Shown here one piece after another: positions 1 to 5,479 of a stretch of DNA of 6,082 nt. The translations under genes were made by a program, and so were the position numbers. The notes under the pieces were generated by a model. The model had not been told where the DNA came from and made no database searches. It was given only the letters and a program-made list of their open reading frames with translations. Position 1 is the stretch's first letter. Every line of letters begins with the position of its first letter. The stretch is from Gammaproteobacteria bacterium (GTDB lineage: Bacteria; Pseudomonadota; Gammaproteobacteria; CAISUE01): positions 1 through 6,082 of the forward strand of contig CANCKG010000045.1 of assembly GCA_947378515.1 (NCBI GenBank), given 5' to 3'.

Positions 1-486
1 ATTGGCATCGGCAAAATGAGTCATTAGGCATAAGGGTTTTTGGACCGATGCACAAGCAGCCAACCGTTCATAAGCCGCATTCACCTTATCTACCGCAAAG
101 CCTAAACGATGCATACCACTATCGACTTTTAACCATACACCGATGGGTTTAGCCAGAAGCGTTTGCTGCAACATAATTATTTGCGCTTCAGTATGCACCA
201 CAGCGCTAAGCTCCTGCTCGGCAAAGGCGTGTAATTCCTCGGCATTATGAAAACCACGCATCACGACGATCACTTGTTTAAATCCCGCGACACGCAATTG
301 CCGCGCTTCAGACAAATCAGCAACGCCAAAACCTTCAGCACTGTTAAGCGCCGTGGCTACCGTCAACAAGCCGTGACCATAGGCATTGGCTTTGAGCATC
401 GCTAATACTTTAGAGCCCGGCGCATAGTGTCGGGCACGCGCTAAATTATGCTGTAGAGCAGCAGAATTGATTGTTATGGTACGCAT
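1..486 (-). CDS. alr: Alanine racemase, N-terminal 162 residues (3' end off the window)
   Basis: This is a cytoplasmic PLP enzyme that converts L-alanine to D-alanine for the peptidoglycan stem peptide. The frame is open from an ATG at 486-484 to the window edge, so the C-terminal part is missing. Visible landmarks are the PLP-lysine motif LKANAYGHG (Lys32), the conserved KVDSGMHRLGF block (Lys120 corresponds to the lysine that is carbamylated in the family, Arg127 seven residues later), and the start of the THFADA block near residue 156. The N-terminal MRTITINSAALQHNL matches the usual beginning of the TIM-barrel domain, which supports this start. No Shine-Dalgarno sequence is visible just upstream of the ATG. 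It is the third gene of a leftward run after tadA and lolA, but a 95-base gap with short tandem repeats separates it from lolA, so it may have its own promoter. alr and dadX products cannot be told apart from this fragment. Confidence 0.93.
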   Translation of the reverse strand, partial: MRTITINSAALQHNLARARHYAPGSKVLAMLKANAYGHGLLTVATALNSAEGFGVADLSEARQLRVAGFKQVIVVMRGFHNAEELHAFAEQELSAVVHTEAQIIMLQQTLLAKPIGVWLKVDSGMHRLGFAVDKVNAAYERLAACASVQKPLCLMTHFADAN

Positions 487-504
487 GCCAGAAGGCAGAG
501 CACA

Positions 505-520
505 GATGACGGATGACGGA
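505..520. repeat. Second short heptamer repeat, GATGACG x2
   Basis: Two exact copies of GATGACG (505-511 and 512-518) are followed by GA. They lie next to the larger heptamer tract and share its 7-base period, although the unit differs. The pair sits 19 bases upstream of the alr start on the minus strand. No function is evident. Confidence 0.7.
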
Positions 521-525
521 ATTTT

Positions 526-577
526 CTGTCCTCTATCCTCTGTCTTCTGTCTTCTGTCTTCTGTCCTCTGTCTTCTG
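526..577. repeat. Heptanucleotide tandem repeat (CTGTCTT/CTGTCCT), about 7.5 copies
   Basis: Reading from 526 in steps of seven gives CTGTCCT, CTATCCT, CTGTCTT, CTGTCTT, CTGTCTT, CTGTCCT, CTGTCTT, then a partial CTGT-like unit. On the transcribed (minus) strand this is a purine-rich AAGACAG/AGGACAG array. It starts within a few bases of the lolA stop codon and sits in the gap before alr. A repeat with a 7-bp period would shift frame if translated, but it lies wholly outside both genes. The AGAGGA cores look like Shine-Dalgarno sequences, yet they lie about 40-90 bases from the alr start, too far to serve it directly. Function is unknown; such tracts can vary in copy number between strains. 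Confidence 0.85.
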
Positions 578-581
578 ACCA

Positions 582-1211
582 TCAAACTGCTGCTTGCACT
601 AAATCAACGCCTTTGGGTGGGCTAAAGTGAAATAAGCTCCCATTAGCGCCATCGCTCAACTGACTGAAATCAATCCGGATCGTTTGACCCATATGGTCTT
701 TAATCACCATCGCACGCAAAGCTGCGTCGTCAAAAATGACTTGCACCTGTTCAAAAAAACTATTTTTACGAGGTTTTAAGGTAAAAACCGCTTGATCATC
801 ACTATTTTTTAAAGTTATCCGATACAATTTAGTCAAATCTTGAACTTGCCCTACCAATAACATCGCCGGAGATTGGCTATTATTGACCTCTTCTTTAAAC
901 CACGCTACTTGATTCAATTCATGGTCGTATAGCCAGATTTTTGACCCATCGGCGACTAAGAGTTGCGGTGATGGCTTAAGCGTTTGCCAGCGGAACAAGC
1001 CCGGCCGATGCAACGCAAAAGTACCACTGGTCGTTTGCAACGTCATCCCCTGTTGACTGGAAACCACTTGTTCAAAAGAACCTTGCGTCGTTTGCAAAGT
1101 ATTAAGTAATGTCGCCAATTGTTGTTCTGGCGCATCATCGGCGTGCGCGATCTGAACACTAAACAATATTGCGGCTGCCATCAAGCCTTTTAAAAAATCT
1201 TGGCAATGCAT
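582..1211 (-). CDS. lolA: Outer-membrane lipoprotein carrier protein LolA
   Basis: LolA is the periplasmic chaperone that accepts mature lipoproteins from the LolCDE ABC transporter in the inner membrane and passes them to LolB at the outer membrane. The 209-residue product has a signal peptide (hydrophobic core about residues 10-22, likely cleavage AHA|DD after residue 24). Family features follow: GSFEQ (44-48), a LFRW segment (72-75), the LLVADGSKIWLYD signature (84-96), SPAMLL (114-119), and the C-terminal FHFSPPKGVDLV (194-205). Length is close to the usual 200 or so. The ATG lies one base after the tadA stop, and a GAGG ribosome-binding sequence sits inside the tadA end, so the two are almost certainly cotranscribed and possibly translationally coupled. 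An internal Met at residue 11 would leave a signal peptide without its basic n-region, so the first ATG is preferred. Confidence 0.95.
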   Translation of the reverse strand: MHCQDFLKGLMAAAILFSVQIAHADDAPEQQLATLLNTLQTTQGSFEQVVSSQQGMTLQTTSGTFALHRPGLFRWQTLKPSPQLLVADGSKIWLYDHELNQVAWFKEEVNNSQSPAMLLVGQVQDLTKLYRITLKNSDDQAVFTLKPRKNSFFEQVQVIFDDAALRAMVIKDHMGQTIRIDFSQLSDGANGSLFHFSPPKGVDLVQAAV

Positions 1212-1212
1212 T

Positions 1213-1662
1213 CTAACCTCGTCTTGCTTTAAAAAATTGCTTTAATAATTGACTGGATTCACTCGCCAATAAACCATGTTCAACTGGCACCCGATGATTT
1301 AACGCCGGATGATTTAAGAGCTGCATGACACTGCCGACAGCGCCAGCTTTAGGATCAGTCGCGGCGAACACCACTTTACGCAAACGTGCTTGAATAATCG
1401 CGCCCGCGCACATCGCGCACGGCTCTAAAGTGCAATACAAGGTTGCGTTAGCAATCCGATAATTACCGACACTTAAGGCTGCAGCGCGCAAAGCGACAAT
1501 TTCGGCATGGGCTGTCGGATCGCAGGTACTAATTGGCTGATTATAGCCAGCTGCAATTACTTGGCCATCTTGCACTATGATCGCGCCAACGGGAACTTCC
1601 CCTTGAATAGCCGCTAGTTTCGCTAATTCCAGCGCTTGTTGCATCCACCGTTCATCCGTCAT
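1213..1662 (-). CDS. tadA: tRNA-specific adenosine deaminase TadA
   Basis: TadA deaminates adenosine-34 to inosine in the anticodon of tRNA-Arg(ACG), letting one tRNA read CGU, CGC and CGA. The 149-residue protein is a complete cytidine/deoxycytidylate-deaminase-fold enzyme. Zinc ligands are His52 and, in the PCAMC motif, Cys82 and Cys85; the catalytic glutamate is Glu54 in TAHAEI. GEVPVGAIIV (21-30), the ATDPKAGAVGS block (about 100-110) and the LNHRVPVEHG segment are typical of TadA and separate it from guanine or cytosine deaminases. The start ATG is followed by TDERWMQQALELA, a normal TadA beginning. It is the first gene of the leftward run tadA-lolA-alr and is divergent from rlmB. A TATAAT box sits about 30 bases upstream. 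No strong Shine-Dalgarno sequence is seen. Confidence 0.96.
   Translation of the reverse strand: MTDERWMQQALELAKLAAIQGEVPVGAIIVQDGQVIAAGYNQPISTCDPTAHAEIVALRAAALSVGNYRIANATLYCTLEPCAMCAGAIIQARLRKVVFAATDPKAGAVGSVMQLLNHPALNHRVPVEHGLLASESSQLLKQFFKARRG
1217..1220 (-). promoter_or_regulatory. Ribosome-binding site for lolA inside the tadA 3' end
   Basis: On the minus strand the sequence GAGG lies five bases before the lolA ATG. It overlaps the last codons of tadA, which is what fixes the lolA start and suggests coupling of the two genes. Confidence 0.55.
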
Positions 1663-1687
1663 GACAGGCTGTTCATTATTTGTAACG

Positions 1688-1696
1688 TGCTATTAT
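1688..1696 (+). promoter_or_regulatory. Candidate extended -10 promoter for rlmB
   Basis: TGCTATTAT fits the extended -10 form TGnTATnnT, with no recognisable -35, as is usual for that class. It would give a leader of roughly 30 bases before the rlmB ATG at 1732. It shares five bases with the tadA -10 box on the opposite strand. Confidence 0.4.
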
Positions 1697-1697
1697 A
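1692..1697 (-). promoter_or_regulatory. Candidate -10 box for the tadA operon
   Basis: The minus strand reads TATAAT, a perfect sigma-70 -10 hexamer, 30 bases upstream of the tadA ATG. No good -35 hexamer is seen at 16-18 bases (CAATTT is the best at 17). It overlaps the rlmB -10 candidate on the other strand. Confidence 0.45.
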
Positions 1698-1731
1698 GGG
1701 CATCTTACCTCAGCAAATTGATTTAATATTT

Positions 1732-2511
1732 ATGGCAACGTTTAAAAAAGAATCTGCACCCAAAGAATCTTCAGCAACTATCTGGGTCGGCGGCATCCAT
1801 TCGGTTGAAAGTTTGTTACAACATTATCCAGAACGGGTCTTGCAAGTCTTTTATGTCGATAAAAACCACCCAAAAATCGATGCGCTATTAAAATTGGCAC
1901 AAAATCACCGCTTAGCACGAGCAAATATTGCTGCCGATAAACTCGATCAATTACTCGACCATGCCCATCATCAAGGTATCGCGGTTCAATGTCGACCCCT
2001 ACCCACTTATACTGAAAATGATATTCCAACGCTAATTGACAACAGTCCTTACCAACGCTGGCTGATTTTAGATGGCATTCAAGATCCACATAATCTGGGA
2101 GCTTGTTTACGCAGCGCCGATGGCGCGGCTGTCACTGGCGTGATCATCCCCAAAGATCGCGCTTGCGGTATTACTCCAGTGGTACGGAAAGTCGCATCAG
2201 GTGCGGCTGAAATGATTCCACTCGTCATTGCAACTAACCTTGTTCGGGCGATGGAAAAACTGCAAGATGGCGGCGTCTTTATCATCGGTTTAGCGGGAGA
2301 AGCGACTAAAAGTTTATACAGCCTCGATTTAAAGGGCCCAATTGCCTTAGTCTTGGGGAGTGAAGAAAAAGGCATGCGACGCTTAACTCGTGAAAAATGC
2401 GATGATTTAGCCCATTTACCGATGCTTGGCACGGTCAACAGTTTAAATGTCTCGGTCGCTACCGGCGTCTGTCTCTATGAAATACTTCGCCAAAACTTAA
2501 GAAAACCTTAA
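1732..2511 (+). CDS. rlmB: 23S rRNA (guanosine-2'-O)-methyltransferase RlmB
   Basis: RlmB is a SpoU/TrmH-family (SPOUT) enzyme that uses S-adenosylmethionine to methylate the 2'-OH of the guanosine corresponding to E. coli G2251 in the 23S P-loop. The 259-residue product has an N-terminal substrate-binding domain beginning at GGIHSVESLL (20-29) and a C-terminal knotted catalytic domain. The three SpoU motifs are intact: NLGACLRSAD (121-130, Arg127), LVLGSEEKGM (206-215, Glu211) and NSLNVSVATGV (236-246, Ser237 and Asn239). About 12-16 extra polar residues precede the usual start (rich in Lys, Glu, Ser); no later in-frame ATG exists before the conserved domain, so this start stands. No Shine-Dalgarno sequence is seen. 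It lacks the common neighbour rnr. Other SpoU methylases (TrmH, TrmL) are less likely given the strong RlmB match from LDGIQDPHNLGACLRSAD onward. Confidence 0.95.
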   Translation: MATFKKESAPKESSATIWVGGIHSVESLLQHYPERVLQVFYVDKNHPKIDALLKLAQNHRLARANIAADKLDQLLDHAHHQGIAVQCRPLPTYTENDIPTLIDNSPYQRWLILDGIQDPHNLGACLRSADGAAVTGVIIPKDRACGITPVVRKVASGAAEMIPLVIATNLVRAMEKLQDGGVFIIGLAGEATKSLYSLDLKGPIALVLGSEEKGMRRLTREKCDDLAHLPMLGTVNSLNVSVATGVCLYEILRQNLRKP

Positions 2512-2516
2512 GGCTT

Positions 2517-2539
2517 ATTCGTTACAATTAACAACGAAT
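2517..2539 (+). other. Perfect 7-bp inverted repeat in the rlmB-membrane protein gap
   Basis: ATTCGTT (2517-2523) and AACGAAT (2533-2539) are exact reverse complements around a nine-base loop. An outer AGGCTT (2511-2516) and AAGCCT (2548-2553) can pair as a second stem with a bulge, ending just before the AGGA ribosome-binding site. There is no run of T after it, so it is not a typical Rho-independent terminator. It could be an operator, or an RNA structure shaping translation of the downstream gene. Confidence 0.4.
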
Positions 2540-2556
2540 TAGTTATCAAGCCTCTT

Positions 2557-2560
2557 AGGA
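2557..2560 (+). promoter_or_regulatory. Ribosome-binding site for the 715-residue membrane protein
   Basis: AGGA lies eight bases before the ATG at 2569, the best-placed Shine-Dalgarno match for this gene, and supports that start. Confidence 0.5.
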
Positions 2561-2568
2561 AATATTTC

Positions 2569-4716
2569 ATGTACGCTCTCGTAGAACAACAAGAAGAAGA
2601 TTTACCGCGTGCTGAACTTGAGCTACTTGCTCAGTTTAGAGGTATTGCTAAAGCTTATGCAAACTATCATCACCAGCCCGACTGGGCCGCTTATCTTAAC
2701 CGTTATTTCACTAATCGTGCTTACCCAGATTTTGGTTATTGTAGTCAAGCAGCGCAAGATTTCATCACTGTCCTTGACGCTGTTAGTTTAATTGATCACT
2801 CAGGTAAGTGCATTACCGCCATTGACAACCAATTGACTCTCTTTACGGCTTTTAGCAGCGAAGACCAAAAAAAAATCGTGGATATCTTCTATGATTTTTT
2901 TATAAACCTCCAACAAGAGCAAGCAGAAAGCCTACGCACACGGAAAATCGCGATTGAAACCACGTTAAAACAGGTATATAGCAGTGAATTTCTACCACAA
3001 CCATTCACTGTATGGCTGTCACAAGAAATTGACCAAGCTTTTGATAAACCACAACCAATGGCAAAAACTCAGTCCTATTCAGCAATCCCCACAAATGACG
3101 CCCACTCAACCACAGCGTCATTATTACAGGATTTTGTATTACAGGATTTTGAAAGTGCCGATACGACAACTGAAGCCCCGGCAAAACTGCCGCTTAAATT
3201 TACCTATGACCTGAAACTCTTCGTTAAACAATGGTACGACGATGGAACAAGAATCACGACCTTGTTGAAAGCGTTTAAAAAGAAAATTAATCATTTAGCG
3301 GACACGCTCGGCACCACTGGCCCTCGCTTGCAACGGGCAGAGTTAAACGATACGCCTCTATGGCAAAATCCTTATGAATTAAGTATTAGAAATACCCGTT
3401 TCTCTTCACTCGAAAAACAAGCTAAGCGTGACTTGCAATTATGGCATTGGCGCTACGGCACTACCAGCGCGGCAATTATCGGCGTAGGAGAAGGTTTGGT
3501 CGCAGTCACCGGTTTAAGCGGTAAAACAGCCATCCCTCCTTTAGTGATCATGCTGATCGTCGGCTTATCCGGTTGGTATATTAATTACTTGCTATTCAGA
3601 GGAGATATTCGTGGTTGCTTAGATGAATTTCGCATTAAGAAAACCCTTGACGATAACACAATACACCGACGGATATTTTTAAACCAAGATAATACCCCGC
3701 TATCTTGGGGGCAAATAGCCAGTATTAGCTCTTTTGGATTCGCGTGTCTTGCGGTAGGACTCGTGTTTGGTGCTTTGAGTTTTGTCAGCAGTAAAGAACA
3801 ATTGCCCATACTATTCGAAGAATTATACTTCCCGTTTCAGGTCAATGCTCTCGGCTTGTCTATTTTAGCCGCTACACCAGCTATTTCTGTCGGCGTAGGC
3901 TTTACGGCGATTTTTTTACGCACCATTATTGAAGGCATTAAAAATGAACAATGGCAGGATATCGGTACGCTATTACACAGTTTAAAACATCCGGCCTGGC
4001 AAGAAATGACGGGCAGCGAAAAGAGTCTACGGGCTTATCATGCCATGCTAAAAGCGCTGATGATGGCACTGACCATTACTATTACTGGCTTGGTCGCGTA
4101 TTTTAGTTTTCCAGTCTTTAATGAAGATTGCCGCGCTTTAATTGCGATGCTGGGCGATGCTGGGATGGCCGGGCCGGCATTAGCCTTTATCGCCACGTTA
4201 ACCAATAATATTGTTTCAGTCCCTTTTCAAATTAGAGCTCCTTACAACATACTCAATGGCTGGATCACTACCGAGCAGGCATTTTCAACCTTAAGCCAGA
4301 CTGAACAAAAAATGACTGCCTCACCGCTACAAAACATCAATCATCGTATCGAAAAGCTAAAGATCTTTCTTGCCCTGTTAACTGGTTTGATCAATGCCGT
4401 CGGTCAAGGCTATTTATTCATGGACAACCGGTCAATCGATGCTATGGTGCTGTCTTTTTTAATGACCGCAGCATTTTCTTTTTTCCCCAACCTGTATGCG
4501 GCTATGGAAACGATCAGCCGGCACCATGATCATTTGCACTGTTCAGAAAATATGCCTAATAGTTGCAACAGTTCTTTTATGAGCTCGCTAGGAGTAAGCC
4601 GTTCTGCTAGTTTAGTTCTAATTAGTAGCCCAAATTCAAGCCCTCAATTCACTAAAAGTGAGGGCAGTTCCCCTTATAATGTTCTATCAAGAAAAGGGTC
4701 TGATACCAGCCTATAG
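2569..4716 (+). CDS. Unrecognised 715-residue multi-pass membrane protein with Ser-rich tail
   Basis: I do not recognise a family. Residues 1-295 are mainly polar with no signal peptide, so this half is probably cytoplasmic; within it, 160-206 is a low-complexity Pro/Thr/Ser/Gln linker containing the duplicated pentapeptide LQDFV/LQDFE. About eight hydrophobic segments follow by eye: 298-316, 321-343, 382-405, 425-452, 494-516, 532-552, 597-617 and 624-646. The last 57 residues (659-715) hold 19 serines and three SSP motifs, and probably form a disordered tail. An AGGA site precedes the start, and the stop is doubled (TAG TAG at 4714-4719). It follows rlmB by 57 bases on the same strand and may be cotranscribed. 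Lines sampled inside it (25, 22 and 29 GC per 60) are poorer than lines in rlmB (37) and tsaB (32), a weak hint of different origin. No transporter, enzyme or ATPase motif was seen. A lineage-specific membrane protein is the safe description; a secreted effector is possible but unproven. Confidence 0.85.
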   Translation: MYALVEQQEEDLPRAELELLAQFRGIAKAYANYHHQPDWAAYLNRYFTNRAYPDFGYCSQAAQDFITVLDAVSLIDHSGKCITAIDNQLTLFTAFSSEDQKKIVDIFYDFFINLQQEQAESLRTRKIAIETTLKQVYSSEFLPQPFTVWLSQEIDQAFDKPQPMAKTQSYSAIPTNDAHSTTASLLQDFVLQDFESADTTTEAPAKLPLKFTYDLKLFVKQWYDDGTRITTLLKAFKKKINHLADTLGTTGPRLQRAELNDTPLWQNPYELSIRNTRFSSLEKQAKRDLQLWHWRYGTTSAAIIGVGEGLVAVTGLSGKTAIPPLVIMLIVGLSGWYINYLLFRGDIRGCLDEFRIKKTLDDNTIHRRIFLNQDNTPLSWGQIASISSFGFACLAVGLVFGALSFVSSKEQLPILFEELYFPFQVNALGLSILAATPAISVGVGFTAIFLRTIIEGIKNEQWQDIGTLLHSLKHPAWQEMTGSEKSLRAYHAMLKALMMALTITITGLVAYFSFPVFNEDCRALIAMLGDAGMAGPALAFIATLTNNIVSVPFQIRAPYNILNGWITTEQAFSTLSQTEQKMTASPLQNINHRIEKLKIFLALLTGLINAVGQGYLFMDNRSIDAMVLSFLMTAAFSFFPNLYAAMETISRHHDHLHCSENMPNSCNSSFMSSLGVSRSASLVLISSPNSSPQFTKSEGSSPYNVLSRKGSDTSL
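3122..3151 (+). repeat. Exact 15-bp tandem duplication inside the membrane protein gene
   Basis: TATTACAGGATTTTG occurs twice back to back (3122-3136 and 3137-3151) with no mismatch. Because 15 is a multiple of three, it keeps the frame and encodes LQDFV followed by LQDFE (residues 186-195) in the linker between the soluble and membrane parts. Identity at every base, including third positions, suggests a recent slippage event. Confidence 0.9.
4640..4665 (-). terminator. Hairpin in the 3' end of the membrane protein gene, possible tsaB terminator
   Basis: GCCCTCA (4640-4646) and TGAGGGC (4659-4665) are perfect 7-bp arms around 12 bases; an inner CACT/AGTG pairing (4650-4653 with 4657-4660) is an alternative fold. 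Read leftward from tsaB, the hairpin lies about 70 bases past the stop and is followed by TTGAATTT, a weak U-rich stretch. Read rightward there is no T run. It lies inside the opposing coding sequence, so a terminator role is tentative. Confidence 0.3.
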
Positions 4717-4733
4717 TAGCCGCTGCACCCGTA

Positions 4734-5417
4734 TTAAGCCATCTTCTTGGTAGGTACTACGGCGACATTATCACGCACATAGCTTGGCAAAGCATCGGCG
4801 GGATTTAACCGAGCATGCCAATTCAAGGCGGCTAATTCGGCTATCGAACACGCCGATGGCAATGCCTGAGTGGCACAGTGCCAGCGCGTTTCTTCTTGGT
4901 GAGCATAAGCGGACCAGCCGGGGCCACAAATAACCAGAGGCTTAAAGTCGCTCGCCGTTAAAAATTTCACTAATTCGTAATACGAATGCAAATGTTCGCC
5001 CTGTACTTCTTGCACCCCAGTGACTGCCGACACCTGATACACGGCCCAATACAATTGTTGCATCCGAGCATCGAGAGTCGCTAACAAATAGCCTTCTGGA
5101 TTACTGGTGCGAGCCGCCCAGGCTATTGCCGCTAAGGTTGACACAGGAATAACCGGAATATCGAGCCCGAAAGCTAAGCCTTGTGCTACTCCCGCCGCCA
5201 TTCTGACGCCCGTAAAACTGCCAGGCCCGCGACCAAAAGCAATGGCATCGCACGCAGTCAGGGAGCTTTCAGCTTCGGCCAACAAAACTGTGACCATCGG
5301 CAATAATTGTTGACTGTGTTGCTGCGGAATGATCGCTTCGCGTGCTAATATCGCGCCGTTTTGATAGAGCGCTACGGAACACGCGTCACTCGAAGTTTCT
5401 ATGGCGAGAAGTTGCAT
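4734..5417 (-). CDS. tsaB: tRNA t6A biosynthesis protein TsaB
   Basis: TsaB (formerly YeaZ) is the scaffold partner of TsaD, and with TsaE and TsaC it makes N6-threonylcarbamoyladenosine at position 37 of ANN-decoding tRNAs in the cytoplasm. The 227-residue product is full length for the family. It begins MQLLAIETSSDACSVAL, the ASKHA-type phosphate-1-like strand, then HSQQLLP (34-40), the signature GRGPGSFTGVR (62-72), LDARMQQLYW (115-124) and a C-terminal PSYVRD (211-216). It lacks the metal-binding histidine motif and the length of TsaD, which rules out that paralogue. It converges on the membrane protein gene with a 17-base gap and diverges from rodA. The ATG sits exactly at the conserved N-terminal strand; no strong ribosome-binding site is visible. 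Confidence 0.95.
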   Translation of the reverse strand: MQLLAIETSSDACSVALYQNGAILAREAIIPQQHSQQLLPMVTVLLAEAESSLTACDAIAFGRGPGSFTGVRMAAGVAQGLAFGLDIPVIPVSTLAAIAWAARTSNPEGYLLATLDARMQQLYWAVYQVSAVTGVQEVQGEHLHSYYELVKFLTASDFKPLVICGPGWSAYAHQEETRWHCATQALPSACSIAELAALNWHARLNPADALPSYVRDNVAVVPTKKMA

Positions 5418-5479
5418 GATAAGATGGCACCGTAAATATTTTGCCTATTTTACCTGATTTATTTTGAGAAATTATTTTT
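5418..5479. promoter_or_regulatory. Divergent tsaB-rodA intergenic region
   Basis: This AT-rich 62-base gap must carry the start signals for both flanking genes. On the minus strand TAAAAT (5447-5452) is a possible -10 for tsaB, 30 bases from its ATG. On the plus strand TATTTT (5446-5451) is a weak counterpart. No convincing -35 hexamer was found for either. GAGAA at 5465-5469 is the nearest, rather distant, ribosome-binding match for rodA. Confidence 0.3.

Noticed and set aside
526..577. CRISPR-like array
   Set aside because: Repeat units are only 7 bp with no spacers between them, so it is a simple tandem repeat.
1778..2438. Two open frames on the minus strand (1778-2089 and 2079-2438)
   Set aside because: They lie antisense to rlmB, whose SpoU motifs are intact; their translations show no recognisable domain.
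2512..2568. Separate sigma-70 promoter for the membrane protein gene
   Set aside because: TTACAA and TAGTTA are present but spaced by only about 12 bases; no hexamer pair with 16-18 base spacing was found.
2609..3214. Short plus-strand frames at 2609-2791 and 2984-3214
   Set aside because: They are out-of-frame shadows inside the 715-residue membrane gene, with no ribosome-binding site or domain.
3585..3809. Minus-strand 74-codon frame
   Set aside because: It is antisense to the membrane segments of the large gene and has no support of its own.
5107..5313. Plus-strand 68-codon frame
   Set aside because: It is antisense to the conserved GRGPGSFTGVR region of tsaB, so it is a shadow.
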